From Leptodontidium sp. MPI-SDFR-AT-0119 (lineage: Eukaryota; Ascomycota; Leotiomycetes; Helotiales; Leptodontidiaceae): a stretch of 64,000 nucleotides of DNA. Below are positions 25,503 to 38,030 of the stretch, piece after piece (position 1 is the first letter of the stretch; each line of letters begins with the position of its first letter). The translations under genes were made by a program, and so were the position numbers. The notes beneath the pieces were generated by a model, which was not told the origin of the DNA, did not search any database, and worked only from the letters and a program-made list of their open reading frames with translations. The DNA lies in assembly GCA_020726505.1 (NCBI GenBank), contig JAHLEZ010000005.1:2294001-2358000 (forward strand), written 5' to 3'.

Positions 25503-27904
25503 ATGTATCTTGCTACGCACCTCCTCCTGCTCTGGCACCTCGCCATGGGCGCTTCAGCAGTCAAACATGGGATGATCGGTATGGGAATCAACATGTACAA
25601 ACCCGTGTGTGCATACGCGTGCCACGACTCCCTCGCCTCCCTCTGGCTCAACTGCACCACTTTCTCAACACCAAGCGACGACATGGCCGGCATGGACATG
25701 AAGCTCCTCAAGCGTATGGACATGGGAGAAGAAGCCGAAGCGACAACTTCCATGGAGTGCGTCGCCAGTAATATGCCTTGGCTGCAGACTCTGGCGTATT
25801 GTTTGAAGGATCGTTGTGGCATCGATGGCGTTGGCGAGAAGAAGATCGCGAAAGCGTACACGACGCTTTCTATGTCGGATATAGCTGTTTATAGCGAGAT
25901 GTTACCTGCTGAGAACCCGACGACAGAGTTGGATGCTGACGCTATGTGGTTGAATGAGACGAGCCTTGTGAATTATGATTTGTACTTTTCGAATAGGCAG
26001 ACTTTGCAAGAGTTTGAGTATCAGGAAGATACGCATGTTCAGTTGTCGTAAGTTAGCGAGCTCTTCCCAAATATGGAGTGTGCTAACAAGATTCAGCGTC
26101 GCCTTGATGGTCATTACAGTGGGAGTTACCTTGCTAGCTGGGTTGTATATGAAATTCAGCTCCACAGGCCTTGGGAATCTCATCCCAGTTAGACTATCTA
26201 AGCTCCTCCTACTCCCAGCACTCTTTAACGGAAAGCACCAGACTCCTCTTGCAGGCAGTGAGTTGAGTTCCCACTCTCAACCCCCAGACACCCTTTAACA
26301 TATCTACAGACATCGGCTACGCTCCTTCACGTCTCCTCTCCCTCATCATCTTCCTCTACGTCTTCCTCAACCTAATCTTCTCCGCCGTGCCCTACAAATC
26401 CGTCTTCCCCCAAACATCCAGCGCCTGGTTCAGCGATTCGAAATCCGAAATCTCAACATATGTCACCAACCGCACAGGCGTCCTCTCTTTTGCCAACATC
26501 GCCCTCGCAATCCTCTTTGCAGGTCGCAACAACCCTCTCATCTGGCTCACTGGCCTCAGCCAAACAACCTGCTTGACATTCCACCGCTGGGCCTCCCGCG
26601 TTGCTACTGTCCAAGCAGTCGTCCACTCCATCATCTACACGTACCTCGACTTCTGGGGTGGTGGATCAGCAAAATACTACGCCAATGTCAAACTTCCTTA
26701 CTACTGGTGGGGCATCATCGGAACCATCTTCCTCTGCCTAGCAATCACCTTCTCCATGCTTCCCATCCGTCGCTTCCAGTATGAGATCTTCCTCGTCACA
26801 CACATCATCATAGTCATCATCGCCCTCGTAGGCTGCTGGTACCACGTCGTCATCCGCTTCACCTACAACTGGGGCTACGAAATCTGGCTCTATCTCGCTT
26901 TCGCTTTCTGGGGTTTCGAGCGCCTCTCACGCATGGCTATCATCGTGTACCGCAACATGGTAGGCGGTATGGCAACACAAGCCGTGGCTGAACTCATGCC
27001 TGGCGGGACATTCATGAAGATCACCGTGTTCCCTTCGCAGTCATGGACTCCCAGGCCTGGTCAACACGCTTTCCTGTTCTTCCCATCTACCGGCCGATTC
27101 TGGGAGAACCACCCTTTCTCTATCGCAGGCTGGGACAACGGGTCCACAACCACAGTCTCAACAAACTCAAAATCTAATCAAGAATCCGGCGTGATAACAA
27201 CTAAAGACATCGAGAAAGACCTACAAATCTCCGCCCATCCACTCGATACCGACTCCACATCATCCCAAGCACTCTCCCACACCCAACCACCCAGCCAAAC
27301 CCAAATCTCAAAGCCCTTCTCCAGACCCAGCATAACATTCCTCATCCGCCCCCTCAAAGGCCTCACATCCTCCATGCACCGTGACCTCTCCCTCACACCC
27401 ACAGAGCAGACCTACCTCCCCCTCACCCTCGAAGGCCCCTACGGCCACTCCGCAAACCTCTCCCACGCCGAAACCATCCTCTGCATCGGCGGCGGGATCG
27501 GCATCACCGCCTTGTTATCCTACACCCAATTCTTCGTCGAGTCCCGCCGCTCGTCATCGGCTGCTATCAAAGCCAGCAGATTAGTTCTAGCGTGGAGTTT
27601 TCGCGAGAGGGAATTCGCGAGTATTATCAGAGATATGTTGCCAAGCGATGCGAGGGCTTTGGGTGTTGAGTTCGTGTGGACTTGTACTGGTGCTGGAGCT
27701 GGAAAGGACGGGGATGAGGGTGTTGGGGAGGGTAGATTGGATGTTCATTCTATTGTTAAAGCTGAGTGCGGGGGTGTGAAGAGGCTAGCTGTTTTGGTCT
27801 GCGCGCCTGGTGGGTTGGCGGATGGTGTTAGGAGGGCGGTGGTTGGGTTGCATGGTGAGGGGGGAACGAGGATCGATTTACATGAGGATTCGTTTACGTG
27901 GTAA
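25503..27904 (+). CDS. Ferric reductase (FRE family, flavocytochrome b)
   Basis: Exons 25503-26047, 26097-26257 and 26310-27904, 766 residues. Introns are GTAAGT...CTAAC...TTCAG and GTGAGT...CTACAG. A signal peptide at residues 1-20 leads a Cys-rich extracellular domain with a Met-rich patch (MAGMDM...RMDMG). Membrane helices follow from about 184. Two His pairs at about 327/341 and 400/414 have the 14-residue spacing of bis-haem ligands. The FAD motif HPFSIAGW is at about 503 and the NADPH motif GGGIGIT at about 629-635. The enzyme moves electrons from cytosolic NADPH across the plasma membrane to reduce Fe(III), and often Cu(II), for uptake. Another ATG at 25458 would add 15 residues ahead of the signal peptide. 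The upstream GATA-type site suggests iron repression. Metal preference is not deducible. Confidence 0.93.
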
Positions 27905-30249
27905 ATTTTGTTTTGTTTTCGGGGATGGACATTGAGGTAGAGGAACACGTATGATACCATTATGTAATCGAAAGTTCTATTAATTATTTTTTGATGAAGC
28001 CGGCATGGTTTTAGACTCGTGAGACTGGCTTATCAATCGTTTTGCGGTCTGTTGACTTGTGCCTCGCTTATTTGCGGTGCCGCGACCCTGAAACTCGGAC
28101 TTTCTTCTGCAGCCTATATCTTGACCCATGTGCTCCACTCCAGTAGAACCAGTCTTTCAATCCTCAGTATTCGGGAATTTTACGCCTCGTGTTCACTCTT
28201 GAGTAAAATCGACCCAATTGGTAGTTCCCCGCCAGTTACAAGCCGAGCTTGCCTTTGGCGTCCTGTGCAGCTTCCCTCCTCGTTCGTATAAAACGACAAC
28301 CATTGAACCTACACGATGAATCAGGATCGTTAGCTAATACAATTGCTTGAATATTGACAGTAAATCTGTTTAAACAACAAAATACGAAAGGAAATGGCGA
28401 CGACCATGTCCAACACCACGCAGATACGAACGTCCCCACGTTTTACATCACATGTGAAGAGACTCTGAGTGGCTTACAAAGTCACCGATTTTGCTCCCAC
28501 ATTCCAGTCAGAACGGGTCTCAGAATTTATTTTCCTTTGCGTAAGGGTGATTTTACCTTGGTGAGACATGAGTATTGCGAGTCGCTCTTATATGTCACAG
28601 GTATTAGTCGTTCATCTTGTCCGTTAGATTGAATCCGTGTTCAGCTACATTGACCTACTTATCATGTCACCTGCATATTCCTTTCACACCCATTCGTCTA
28701 CAGCGAATCCACGTCAGCATCTTTGAAGTCTCTGAGATTTGTCTCGTGTTTATATAAGCTGCGACTTCTTGATCACAAAGATGCAGAGAAAATACAAGCC
28801 AATAAAACAGCCATGATGACCAGACCTTGGGAAACGCTGCCTTTTTCAAACTTTACGCCAATATTGGGATATCTAATTTAATGAAATAGCTCCTATAACT
28901 TCCTTTTTTCAGAATCCATATACGGAAAGTTCTATACTTAAATCCTGCTCCTTGTTTCGTTATTGTCAGAACACCTTCTGCTGTCATCCTCATCGAGGAC
29001 AGCACAAAATCGGGGATTATCGTCATTACTAGTTTTGTCCCCGCGATTCTCAACAGCGCCTCTTGACTATATTTCCTCGTCTCTGTTTGATCCATTCAGA
29101 GCAGATTGAATCATCCATAAGTTCTTGGGCTTATGTAAAATTTCAGAGACAAGATCATTAATCCCCGCAGAGTTTTACAAAACTGCCCAGTCTCTCTCAT
29201 TTGTGAAGTAATTTTTTCAGGGTGTAGAGATGTGTTAATATAGATCCCTGAAAATTCTGTGGTGAATGTAGAGGTTTCAAATTCTGAACGCAGACTTAGG
29301 AGAACGCAAGATATCGGTCGTGCTGCCACGCAGCCTCACTTAACTAGAGGATTCCTGTAACAGCAACTCCCAGTCGCTGTCCTCATATCTAAATCTAAGA
29401 AGAAGAAAAAAGAGTCGAAGAAGATGTCAGACAGCGAGTATTAATTGAAGGCTATCAGATGATGTCAGATGATGAACCTCTCGCTTTCCAGCGTCCAGGA
29501 GTGTCAAAGATGATTAAGAAAAGACAAAAGGAGAAAGAGCAAATGGAATGCTCAGCTAGCGGGCCCCTGACCCTTTGTATATGACAGCGAGACTGCAATT
29601 ATGTCTAAAAGCTTGGTGTCTTCCGCCCGCTGCAACCCCACATTTTCCGTCCCAAGCAACAGTCATACTGGTTTAGCTTCTCGCTTAGCTCATCACCCAA
29701 CCTTGCGCTATTAAATGTTGAGGTTCCTATGCAAACGGCGCTTTTAATCTTTGTAATACGATTAAGGACAAGAAGAGAAATAAGATCAAGGAACTTTGCC
29801 TCGGGGTTGTAGAATTTTACATTTTCTATTACAATCAATAGCCATGGTTAAGACTTTTGGAAATGATTGGCGCTGCATAATACTTGACAATACTGGGTGT
29901 GGTTGTTCTGCAACGAGATAGATCCGCTGTCAACTCTCACTCACTGTCAGTTCTCAAAATTCATCTCCCATTGTCAATAAATACGATTGTCGCAAGATCA
30001 ACCCCACATTATTCTTTTCTGGGCAACCATTTAATTCTAGCTAGGACCAGTAGGAGGGAGCTACAGTCATGCAGCATTGTTGGTTTTTGACATATTTTCT
30101 TGCTGTGATCAAGTCAGCTAGTGGAAGTTGAGCCTCCTCTTGACTTTTGCTCTCGGCTGCTGAATGAAATTGGCTGCCATGGTGACCGTTAGATCCACAT
30201 TGGGAATTTAATCTACAAAATCTTCAATGAAGCCCCCTGCTATTGCGAC
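27905..30249. other. Intergenic region
   Basis: About 2.3 kb between two convergently ending genes. Only short, AT-rich open frames in both strands with no domain or splice support. No gene called. Confidence 0.5.
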
Positions 30250-32581
30250 CTAGGTTTTGATGATATCAGCAGCCCTCAAAATGCCCCTCGCCGTCCTCCC
30301 AACCCAATCTTCAGCAACCGTAAAGTTCCCAGCCTCAACCGCCTCCGTGATCCCGGCATAAGTTATAGCCGCGTACCCCGTATCAATACCCGGCGATGTA
30401 ACGACATGTCTGTAGAACTCCCTTGTCGGTAATCCTCCCTGTGAGACAAACCCTCGCTGGAAGTCACGATACTTGTGATTTACGACCTTGATGAGATCTG
30501 CGTTGTTAGTCAAGACTGCTTGCTGCTCGAGATTTTTGACTTCTTTAGCACGGCCTTGGAAGACTTCAATTGCGTCCGCGAGCTCGGAGGTGTCGAGTTC
30601 CTCTCCTGATTCGGCGATTACGTCAAGGAGGTCCTCGTGGTAGGCCTGCAACTCGACACCGTAATTGGGAAGATCGAGGGGGAGCAATTCGTCATCTGCG
30701 AGATGATAGGCTAGAAGAGTGAGGAACTGTCCCATCGTGGAGTGAAGGTGAAATCCTGGATCGCCGAAGTTGGCCATCCAGTGGTAGGTGTCGTAGTTCG
30801 AGTGGTAATGCCAGACCGGGTCAGTGGGACCACCACCAGAGCCGACATCAAGCTGTAACCCAGTCAGGCAAATCTAAGTGAGATAAGCTTCTTCACTTAC
30901 CGAGCTGATTCCTCTGTGCAAGAATGCAGTATAGTCACTTCCGCTTCCAAGCACCCCTACGTTGCCTTCAGACACTGCGTTCCAGACATCGTACAGGGAG
31001 ATATTGAAGCCGCCATCGTTGGGGTGAATCACTTTCTCAAATAATTCCAAAGCGATCGTGTGCAATTCAGGAGTAGCAGATAGATCTGGTCGAGGCCCAG
31101 AAACAGCGACATCGATGTTCAGGTATGCAACGGCAGTCTCAGTAAGCCAGTTGATGTATTCTTCAACCCATTCAGTGGAGCCAATGAGCCCATATTCCTC
31201 AGCATCCCAGGAGGCCAATACACTTATCGCTGTCAGAATTGGGACGAAGAGTGGGCGATATGACTTACATGTTTCTCCTTGGCTTCCATCCTGATCCAAG
31301 GAGTTTCCCGAAAGCCTTTGACAATTCAACCATGATTGCCGAGCCAGAGTTAGGATCACCTGCTCCGCCAATCATCCAAGTGTCACGATGATTACCAATG
31401 ACAATAGTCTCATCGCTGTTCGTTCCATTCACCCATCCAATAGCATTCCAGATTGTCGTAATGTTTGACTCCATCAAATTGTGTAGGGAGAGGGTAATTC
31501 CTGGAGCAGGCCCAGTGCTATAAGTTGCATTCAAAGCTCCCACCCAGGCTGTTCTATTCACATCCTCTCCAGAAGTTCCATGCCCGTCAAGAGCTTGGAG
31601 TAACCGTTGAGCTGCAGAATACGAGATGGGAACTGATGGGATCAGGGGCATGACATTCTCAGTTCCTGTGCGAGGGACCCCTGCCTTGGAAGGATAGCCC
31701 GGCGTGGTGGGATCTCCTGGATTGGTGGACAGGAAAAGTACAGATCCTTTTTGAACAGCATTTGGATGCCTAGCTGGGCCGTCTTGATGGATTTAGCAGT
31801 GAGGCTTTGAACCAAGGAGGGATTGCATACCAGGATAAGCTTCGTAGCCATTTGCAACGGTTATTTCTCCATCCCCATCAGTATCAGAGAAAATGACTGT
31901 CCCAATCATCCCATGTTCCTCGGCGTTCTTGACTTTTAGGCCACGAAAGGGACCTCCGTACTTTGCAAGGGCAATCTTGCCTTCAAGTTCGACGCCAAGC
32001 TCAACCAAGCGGTCGAAGTCGACTTGCTGGCCACGTCTAGAAGTTGTTGTTAGTACGATTATTCCGCAAAACCCAATATAGATTGAATCTCACCCCACGT
32101 AAACATATTCAGCAGTAACATCCCCCGAAGCTGAGAATCCATGAAAGGTGGGCTGACTGTCTGGTCGATTGGTAACATCGTCCTCCGGTAATTTGTCTTC
32201 GACAAGGCTGACCTCTGCTATTGTACCATTTGGGAAGTTGACATGAAGCGAAGTTGATACGGGATAGTTCAAGTAAACCTCATATTCATCCAGACGAGAC
32301 TGGAAGCCATACTCGGCCCATTTGCCGGCAGTCCATTGAGCAGCAGCTCTACCTAGTCCAGCAAGCTTATTCTCGTGGGTGTAGTAGTATGCCCATTGAT
32401 CTATGGTGTTGTTGTCAAACGAATTGACGAGAATTGTTTCTCGATCAGTCAAGACTGGGGGAAACTCTGCTTGGCGTCTGACATTTCTCTTACGATGGGT
32501 GTGCTTCTGAGGCTGATTAAACTCCCGCAAGCAAGCATATGCCAGAGTGACGAGCGAAAATGAGAGTATGAATCGATACAT
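30250..32581 (-). CDS. M28 Zn-peptidase, glutamate carboxypeptidase II-like
   Basis: Five exons read leftward: 32581-32094, 32036-31831, 31782-31269, 31222-30901 and 30852-30250, 710 residues. The four introns are 46-57 nt with canonical signals. A hydrophobic N terminus (about 1-16) is a signal peptide or anchor. A PA domain (about 160-235) follows, then the M28 catalytic domain and a TfR-type dimerisation domain. Co-catalytic zinc ligands are visible: His363 (GNHRDTW), Asp374 (GDPNSGSA), the Glu pair 411/412 (SWDAEEYG), Asp440 (LNIDVAV) and His527 (YHSNYD). Relatives cleave C-terminal Glu or acidic residues from peptides outside the cell or in the vacuole. It is not obviously co-regulated with its neighbours, though it lies 2.5 kb from a UstYa-like gene. 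All key residues are present, so it is probably active. Confidence 0.93.
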
Positions 32582-33613
32582 AGCAAATGAGACTAAAGGA
32601 TGAGCTCTCGAGCAGCAAGTGAGTGTGTACCTAGGTCGAACTTCGCCATGCAAGTGGCATTCTTCTTCTTATGTACACTTGACCGAAATCTCCGGATTTC
32701 GTAATTCCTAAGCAACAAAGCTGCATGGCAGCCTAGCTTGAAGCTCCAAGGCGCATTTTCCCATCAGGATGCCGTCATGCTCATGCCCAGAGTTTTGAGA
32801 TCAGAGACCGCATAGCCAAGTTGAGCCGATGGTACACCAATTTATACAGTCGGGTAAGACAGCAGTATTCCGACCTTCCTGTATTGTTTTAGGTGCCAAG
32901 CTGGGACGGATGCTGGGAAAGAGGGATAATGATAGTGGGGGCGGGGTAACAGCATCATGCGATATTTTGTCCAAGACGCTACTTTCTTATTAAAGATTCA
33001 TTTTTGGGACTTTTCTTACCGATCCAGGACTCTTGGAGGCAAAAATAAAAGCATCCCACTTTCCAAAAAAGCTCTGCACTTGGTGCACTTTTCGCTAAGC
33101 GTGCATACTCCCTAGTTCTATCTCTATGTCAACCTTCTCCGTAGATGCCTGTAAATATACTGGAAGTGCCCTAGTATGAAGTTCTTAGAAATCTGCTTCT
33201 CATTTTCTCCATTTGTTGGCACGGAATCTAGGCCGTGACACTAAGTTCCCATGGACACGATGTTTGGTGACGGGGTTGAACATCGAAAGTACACCCACCT
33301 GGAATGAAGGCTACAAAGCTTTTAGTTATATTTCAGTTTGCTAATGCCGAAACTGCATTTACCTGGAATATCCACACATACGCCGTGTAGCTACAAAAAA
33401 GCCGAATTATCCTGTGAGGCGATTCGAAGTCATCCAGCAAGCATCAGGAATTTTGGGCTCATTCTCAAATAAGATAGTCCACAATTGGAAGATGTCTGTG
33501 AATAAACTAAAGGGAAATCAGTGCCTCATAAACCAGAATATGTTGTATCAAATAAACTTCAGCCTGCAAATAAACTCTTTTTCTTCTTCTTTGGATTGCA
33601 CATCCATTTTCGC
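32582..33613. other. Intergenic region
   Basis: About 1 kb with no supported gene; it holds the promoter of the peptidase (minus) and the 3' end of the acetyltransferase (minus). Confidence 0.5.
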
Positions 33614-34228
33614 CTATTGACCACCAAATCTCCTTACCAAAAAACACTCCGTCAATCCACCAGTCATTAACAGCTTCCCCTCAGTCCTAAACCCAAATCT
33701 CTGATAAAAGCTCTCAGCAAACTCATTCGCCTCAACGAAAACATCCAATCCCTCTTGATCCGCAATCTCACACGCTCTCCCCAGCAAAGTGGCACCCAAA
33801 CCCTTCCCCTGCACTTCAGAGTCAACCCCGAAATGATCCACGCAGAAGTGATCTTTTCCCAACATGTACTTCTCTCTATAATCAATCATAGATTGCACCA
33901 TCGCATCGTAAATCTCGCGATCGACTTCAGCTGGAGGAGGAAATGAGCTCCAACGTCCAGCACCTCGCTCATTGGCGCCGTATTTGCGGATGGAGATGAG
34001 TCCTCTGACGGTATTTGGTGATTCTGGGGAGGAGATTTTCAAGAGATGTGTTGCTGGGTCGGGGATATCGAGTGCGTACTTTTCTGACCACCATGTTGCA
34101 ATGGATAGTGGGAAGACCTTCCGGTGCCAGTCGCTCTTTTTGTGAAAGGCACGCGAATGGAGTGTGCCGATTGAAGGGAGGTCATCGGGTGTAACTGTCG
34201 ACACTTTATATTCTGTTACGTTGGGCAT
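33614..34228 (-). CDS. GNAT family N-acetyltransferase
   Basis: Single exon, 204 residues, ATG at 34228. The GNAT fold is recognisable from the acetyl-CoA pyrophosphate loop QGKGLGATLL (about residues 143-152) after a beta strand ending in VDSEV. The later strand/helix with ANEFAESFYQRFGF is the usual C-terminal GNAT element. Members transfer acetyl from acetyl-CoA to amines; the substrate cannot be told from sequence. A shadow open frame in another phase (33667-33885) was ignored. It lies between the peptidase and the UstYa-like gene on the same strand. Confidence 0.9.
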   Translation of the reverse strand: MPNVTEYKVSTVTPDDLPSIGTLHSRAFHKKSDWHRKVFPLSIATWWSEKYALDIPDPATHLLKISSPESPNTVRGLISIRKYGANERGAGRWSSFPPPAEVDREIYDAMVQSMIDYREKYMLGKDHFCVDHFGVDSEVQGKGLGATLLGRACEIADQEGLDVFVEANEFAESFYQRFGFRTEGKLLMTGGLTECFLVRRFGGQ

Positions 34229-35140
34229 CTTGGTGGTTTATCATGGCCTGATGTCGTCCAATTTGGAGTATTTCAATGTTACAACAGAATGGTTGTCCAG
34301 TGTTGAGTCTCACCAAAAGTGGGATGATGTCAGGTTGTTCGCAATTCTCTTGTCGCGGCGTGGTGCTGATGGATGTCATCGCCAGTGATATTTTGATTCA
34401 CAACCGTATGATTTACTGTTAAATATTTGATGTTTTAGTGAGCAACCCTGGGTTGAACGCTAGCTAGTAAATTCCTCAGAGGCACTTCTTTAATAATATT
34501 GTTTTTGCCTCGGGCTACTGCGAGATACACTAGCCATCTATTTTAGCTCTCCTACCTCCCCGTTGCCCACGGAGGATTTAAATTCAAGTCTGCGCTTAAA
34601 AAGGGTCAAATTCAAATTCAGCTTTATTATTAATTATATGGCAGCATTTACTGTCAACATTGACTCTGCATGATTCACTGAACTCAGAAGGGTCATGTTT
34701 CGAAACCATTATGAAGCTTTTCTTGATAAAAGACTATTCGATTTCCTGCCTCGTCAGCATTCAGAACGGCAACCTTAAATATATATATTTCAAAGTTCGT
34801 TAAGGAGGATATCAAAGTTTGGCTGCGACTCCACGAGAAAGCATACTCCAATTGAGCAGGGCATTTAAGTTCCGTCTGTAGTCTATTTTGCTTCATGCTA
34901 GATCAACATCAAGCATGACTGGATAAACGTCAGAAACTTTCTGCTTAAGTTTTCTATCAAGCTTTTTGAATTCCACTCTTTAATGGACTAGTATCTTTGA
35001 AACATCGCCCCACCCAGACAGCATAGCATGTGTAAAATCAACCTAGTAACCTTGTCACAGCCCATCGCTAAGTACTCACCTCAGGGTATTCCCCCCCTTT
35101 TTGCAAGTCTACCAGCTGGTTTTGAAATGCGAAAAAATCT
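34229..35140. other. Intergenic region
   Basis: AT-rich spacer of about 900 bp. No supported gene on either strand. Confidence 0.5.
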
Positions 35141-36080
35141 TCACTCTACAGGATAGTTCTTCGGGGTATGCTGTCCAGCAAACCACAAGACATCCTTGTA
35201 ATCCTTACACGAATGCACCACACCCCGTCCAGTATCAGCCAGAAGCCCATTCGCAGCAGGTGTGACAGGCTCCAGCGTCGTGTCCGGCTTGCACATGAGA
35301 GCTTGCCTGAGGAAGTCGAAGCAGTGGTCGTAGTGGTGCATCCTCCCTTCAGACTGTTTATCTGGGCTGTGGTCGTGATGGTTTTGGTGGGCAAGAGTTG
35401 TGTAGTGGCCATTGCGTAGCATTTGCTGTTTGTATAATTGTTAGTTATCCGAAATGAGCGGGGAAATAGCTCCATGCTCTTACAAGACAATGTAATTGAT
35501 GGAATACCGAGATCCCATATATCCATTCCCCATCTCTCATTTCTGTTGGAGGTAACCTGTATCGTTCTTTGTCCTCGTCTGAGACTGCGATATAGCCACC
35601 TTTCTCTTCTCTCTGTTAGAAAGTCCATAAATCATGAAATTTACTGTATACATACTCGGAGTAAGATCTTTCCAAGCTTGGTCAGAGATCTCGGATTTGC
35701 TTTCATTGTAGGGTGATTCCGGGTTGAACAGATTGTAAATTTTGCGACCTACGACGAGTATATGATGTTAACAAAGCATCTAGATAAGTACTAAACAAGA
35801 TCTCAATTGTGTTACCTTCGGGATAGAATGTATCAGGCCCCAGACGGCCAGTTTCCTCAACGGGCAAAGCGGAAGCTCCTCCATGGAGTCTCAGCAGAAG
35901 AGCTACATTCCCCCAGATTGAAACCGACAGCGTCAAAAGTGTCAAAATCCACCATCTTGTGCAGCTATGAGCTCGTTTTCCGTATGTTGCCCGACGGCTA
36001 TCGAGATTCTCGTCACTTGAGGGTGAAGTGACTGGGAGGCGATCATACTCAAACGCAGATTTCGAAAATGGAATCTTCAT
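35141..36080 (-). CDS. UstYa-like (DUF3328) oxidative secondary-metabolism protein
   Basis: Four exons read leftward: 36080-35816, 35748-35656, 35608-35484 and 35425-35141, 255 residues. Donors are GTAACA, GTATGT and GTAAGA, and phases are consistent. One TM helix at about 43-63 follows a short cytosolic N terminus with Ser/Pro. The hallmark HxxHC motifs of the family are both present: HQLHC (156-160, at the exon 3 end) and HYDHC (192-196). The usual C-terminal elements CKPDTTLEP and GRGVVHSCKDY follow. UstYa proteins catalyse oxidative cyclisation or halogenation-type steps on ribosomal peptides (ustiloxin, cyclochlorotine and related compounds). The third acceptor (35609) was chosen because it alone restores the family frame. 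No precursor gene was identified nearby, so pathway membership is open. Confidence 0.9.
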
Positions 36081-37762
36081 CTTGTACTCTTGAGCAGTTG
36101 GTTCTTGCGGTATAAGGTGGGATGTGAATCATGCTACGGGGGAATTGTTCTTTTCTATGGGTCATACTCAACAAGCTTTGCTATTTCCAAGCATTAGAGT
36201 TTATCCCTGATATTCCCGAACCACCCGGAACGAAGCATATGGGTATTTACTTCTGCTTCACGTTTGGAATTAGACTGTTGGTCTTTAACTGTGATTCTTG
36301 AACCAATGAGAAATTCTCTCATGCTGAACCCTTGTACGCACGGCTACAAAGTTTATTTGTATTCTTTACCATAAGAAAAGCAAGCGGTGATTTGACTTCC
36401 ACTCCCATAGACGTGACGTAACCGAACTGTGAGTGAAAACAAGAGTGGGAAAAGACACTGCTTTAATTATATGTTGATCTCTTTGATGGAGCGAAGCTGT
36501 CGATAGATAGAAAACAAGACGGCAATTTCTTCTTAGTTCCTGGGCCAAAATTTGGGAAAGTCAAATTCCGCGAAGGAGGAGGATTTAGTGATGGCCGTAA
36601 TACCAAGCTCAATTGTCTCAGCACCGAGACTGTGAGAAGATTTGGAATTGTCGAGAAATCCACCAGTATGGCCCCGCATGTGACTGTCAAGTTTAGAACT
36701 GTTGTCATTTCTTTAGAAGTTGTTCCTTCTGGCATAGTCTTCTCCGTACCAAAACTCTATGGCTCATTGTTCCTATATGTCCAGCAACTTCTCAATTTCA
36801 AGGCGGTAAAGCCATCTTGCTCTTCAATTCCATACCTTTACAGTAAATCCTACCCATCTCCTGGCGTTTATCCTGGAAGTCAACCGTTTGAAGAAGAACA
36901 CATATTATTTTCTTCGGCCTTTTCTACTTCATCCCGGTCGTGGTTGGCATACAGAGAGCCTCCCCAATTCACTTCATTGGATTATTGACAGCGCTCTGGT
37001 CTCGTTGCCTTATTTACCAGCTATTCCTCGGCCAATTGCTGAGGACAACGAGTATAAAACGACGCTGTATGTTGGAGATTGCCAACGACAACTTACAGGA
37101 AGAAGAGGACAAAAAATCGGACAAAGAGGTTGAGTAGTGCAGTATCAGACTAAATAATTCAAGGAAATGTTGCAGGAAAGATCAAGGCGTCAGAGAAGCA
37201 ATTCCATCAGCTATTCACAGCACTTTGGGTCACCTCCCTTCGACTTCAGAACATAATGAATGGAAATTTTTGGAGCATTCACGCTTCCAAACTCCGACAA
37301 TTGTCGAGTCAATCGAAGCTGTCGTTTTTATACTCATTTAATAACACTCGAACGCGACTCGCAAGAGTCGCACCTCCTTATCATCAGAAACCTGTTTCCC
37401 ATCATCTTGAAAGGTGAGCATATCACTTCACACCCATACACAGCAATCTAAATTCGAGACCGAGCCATCCCTCCATTTTATGAGTCGTTAGAATCAAGGT
37501 GAGTGGTATTCTTTCCTCCCATTTACCGGAAGAGTGAGATTTATACAGACAAGGGGCACAACGCTCAGAGTGAATCATGGTGGTAGGAAGACAGCATTGA
37601 TATCTGATTAAAGTGAGCACAGTAGTACTCCCGCAATTCGAGTACGTTTTGTTTTCCAATTTTATGAAAAATCACAGATTGAGTAGATGCAATGGCAGCT
37701 GGCTAGGTCCTGACTCAAAAATACAATGATGCGCTTCCTCTCCCACGCCAGAAAGTATTCAC
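36081..37762. other. Intergenic region upstream of the UstYa-like gene
   Basis: About 1.7 kb. Plus-strand open frames at 36632-36988 and 36888-37133 overlap in different phases and lack features. I looked for a small secreted repeat-bearing ORF (a possible RiPP precursor) and found none I can support. Confidence 0.4.
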
Positions 37763-37908
37763 TCAAAAAACCCACAGAAATTGAATCTCTTGTAGCCTTG
37801 CATCTTTGCAAAACAAAACTATTGGACATAAGTTACGTAGATTTATCTGTGACATGGCTTCGGATGGCCATCTAGGTGGGGTATATAAATAAATCCATTG
37901 AGAATGCT

Positions 37909-37938
37909 GTCGACTGTTGCCATCTCGACTGTTGCCAT
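37909..37938. repeat. Two tandem 15-bp units
   Basis: The unit TCGACTGTTGCCATC occurs twice head-to-tail. On the minus strand each copy encodes the pentapeptide DGNSR. Confidence 0.7.
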
Positions 37939-38030
37939 CCATCTCGAATGCGGGAGCTTGTATACGCAGGAGGTTGTACGGTGGGGAAGGTGGATAGGCT
38001 TGAGCCCATCCCCAGATTGGAATATTATCG

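Noticed and set aside
36632..37133. Plus-strand frames as RiPP precursor candidates
   Set aside because: No signal peptide followed by repeated cores, and no KR-type cleavage series.
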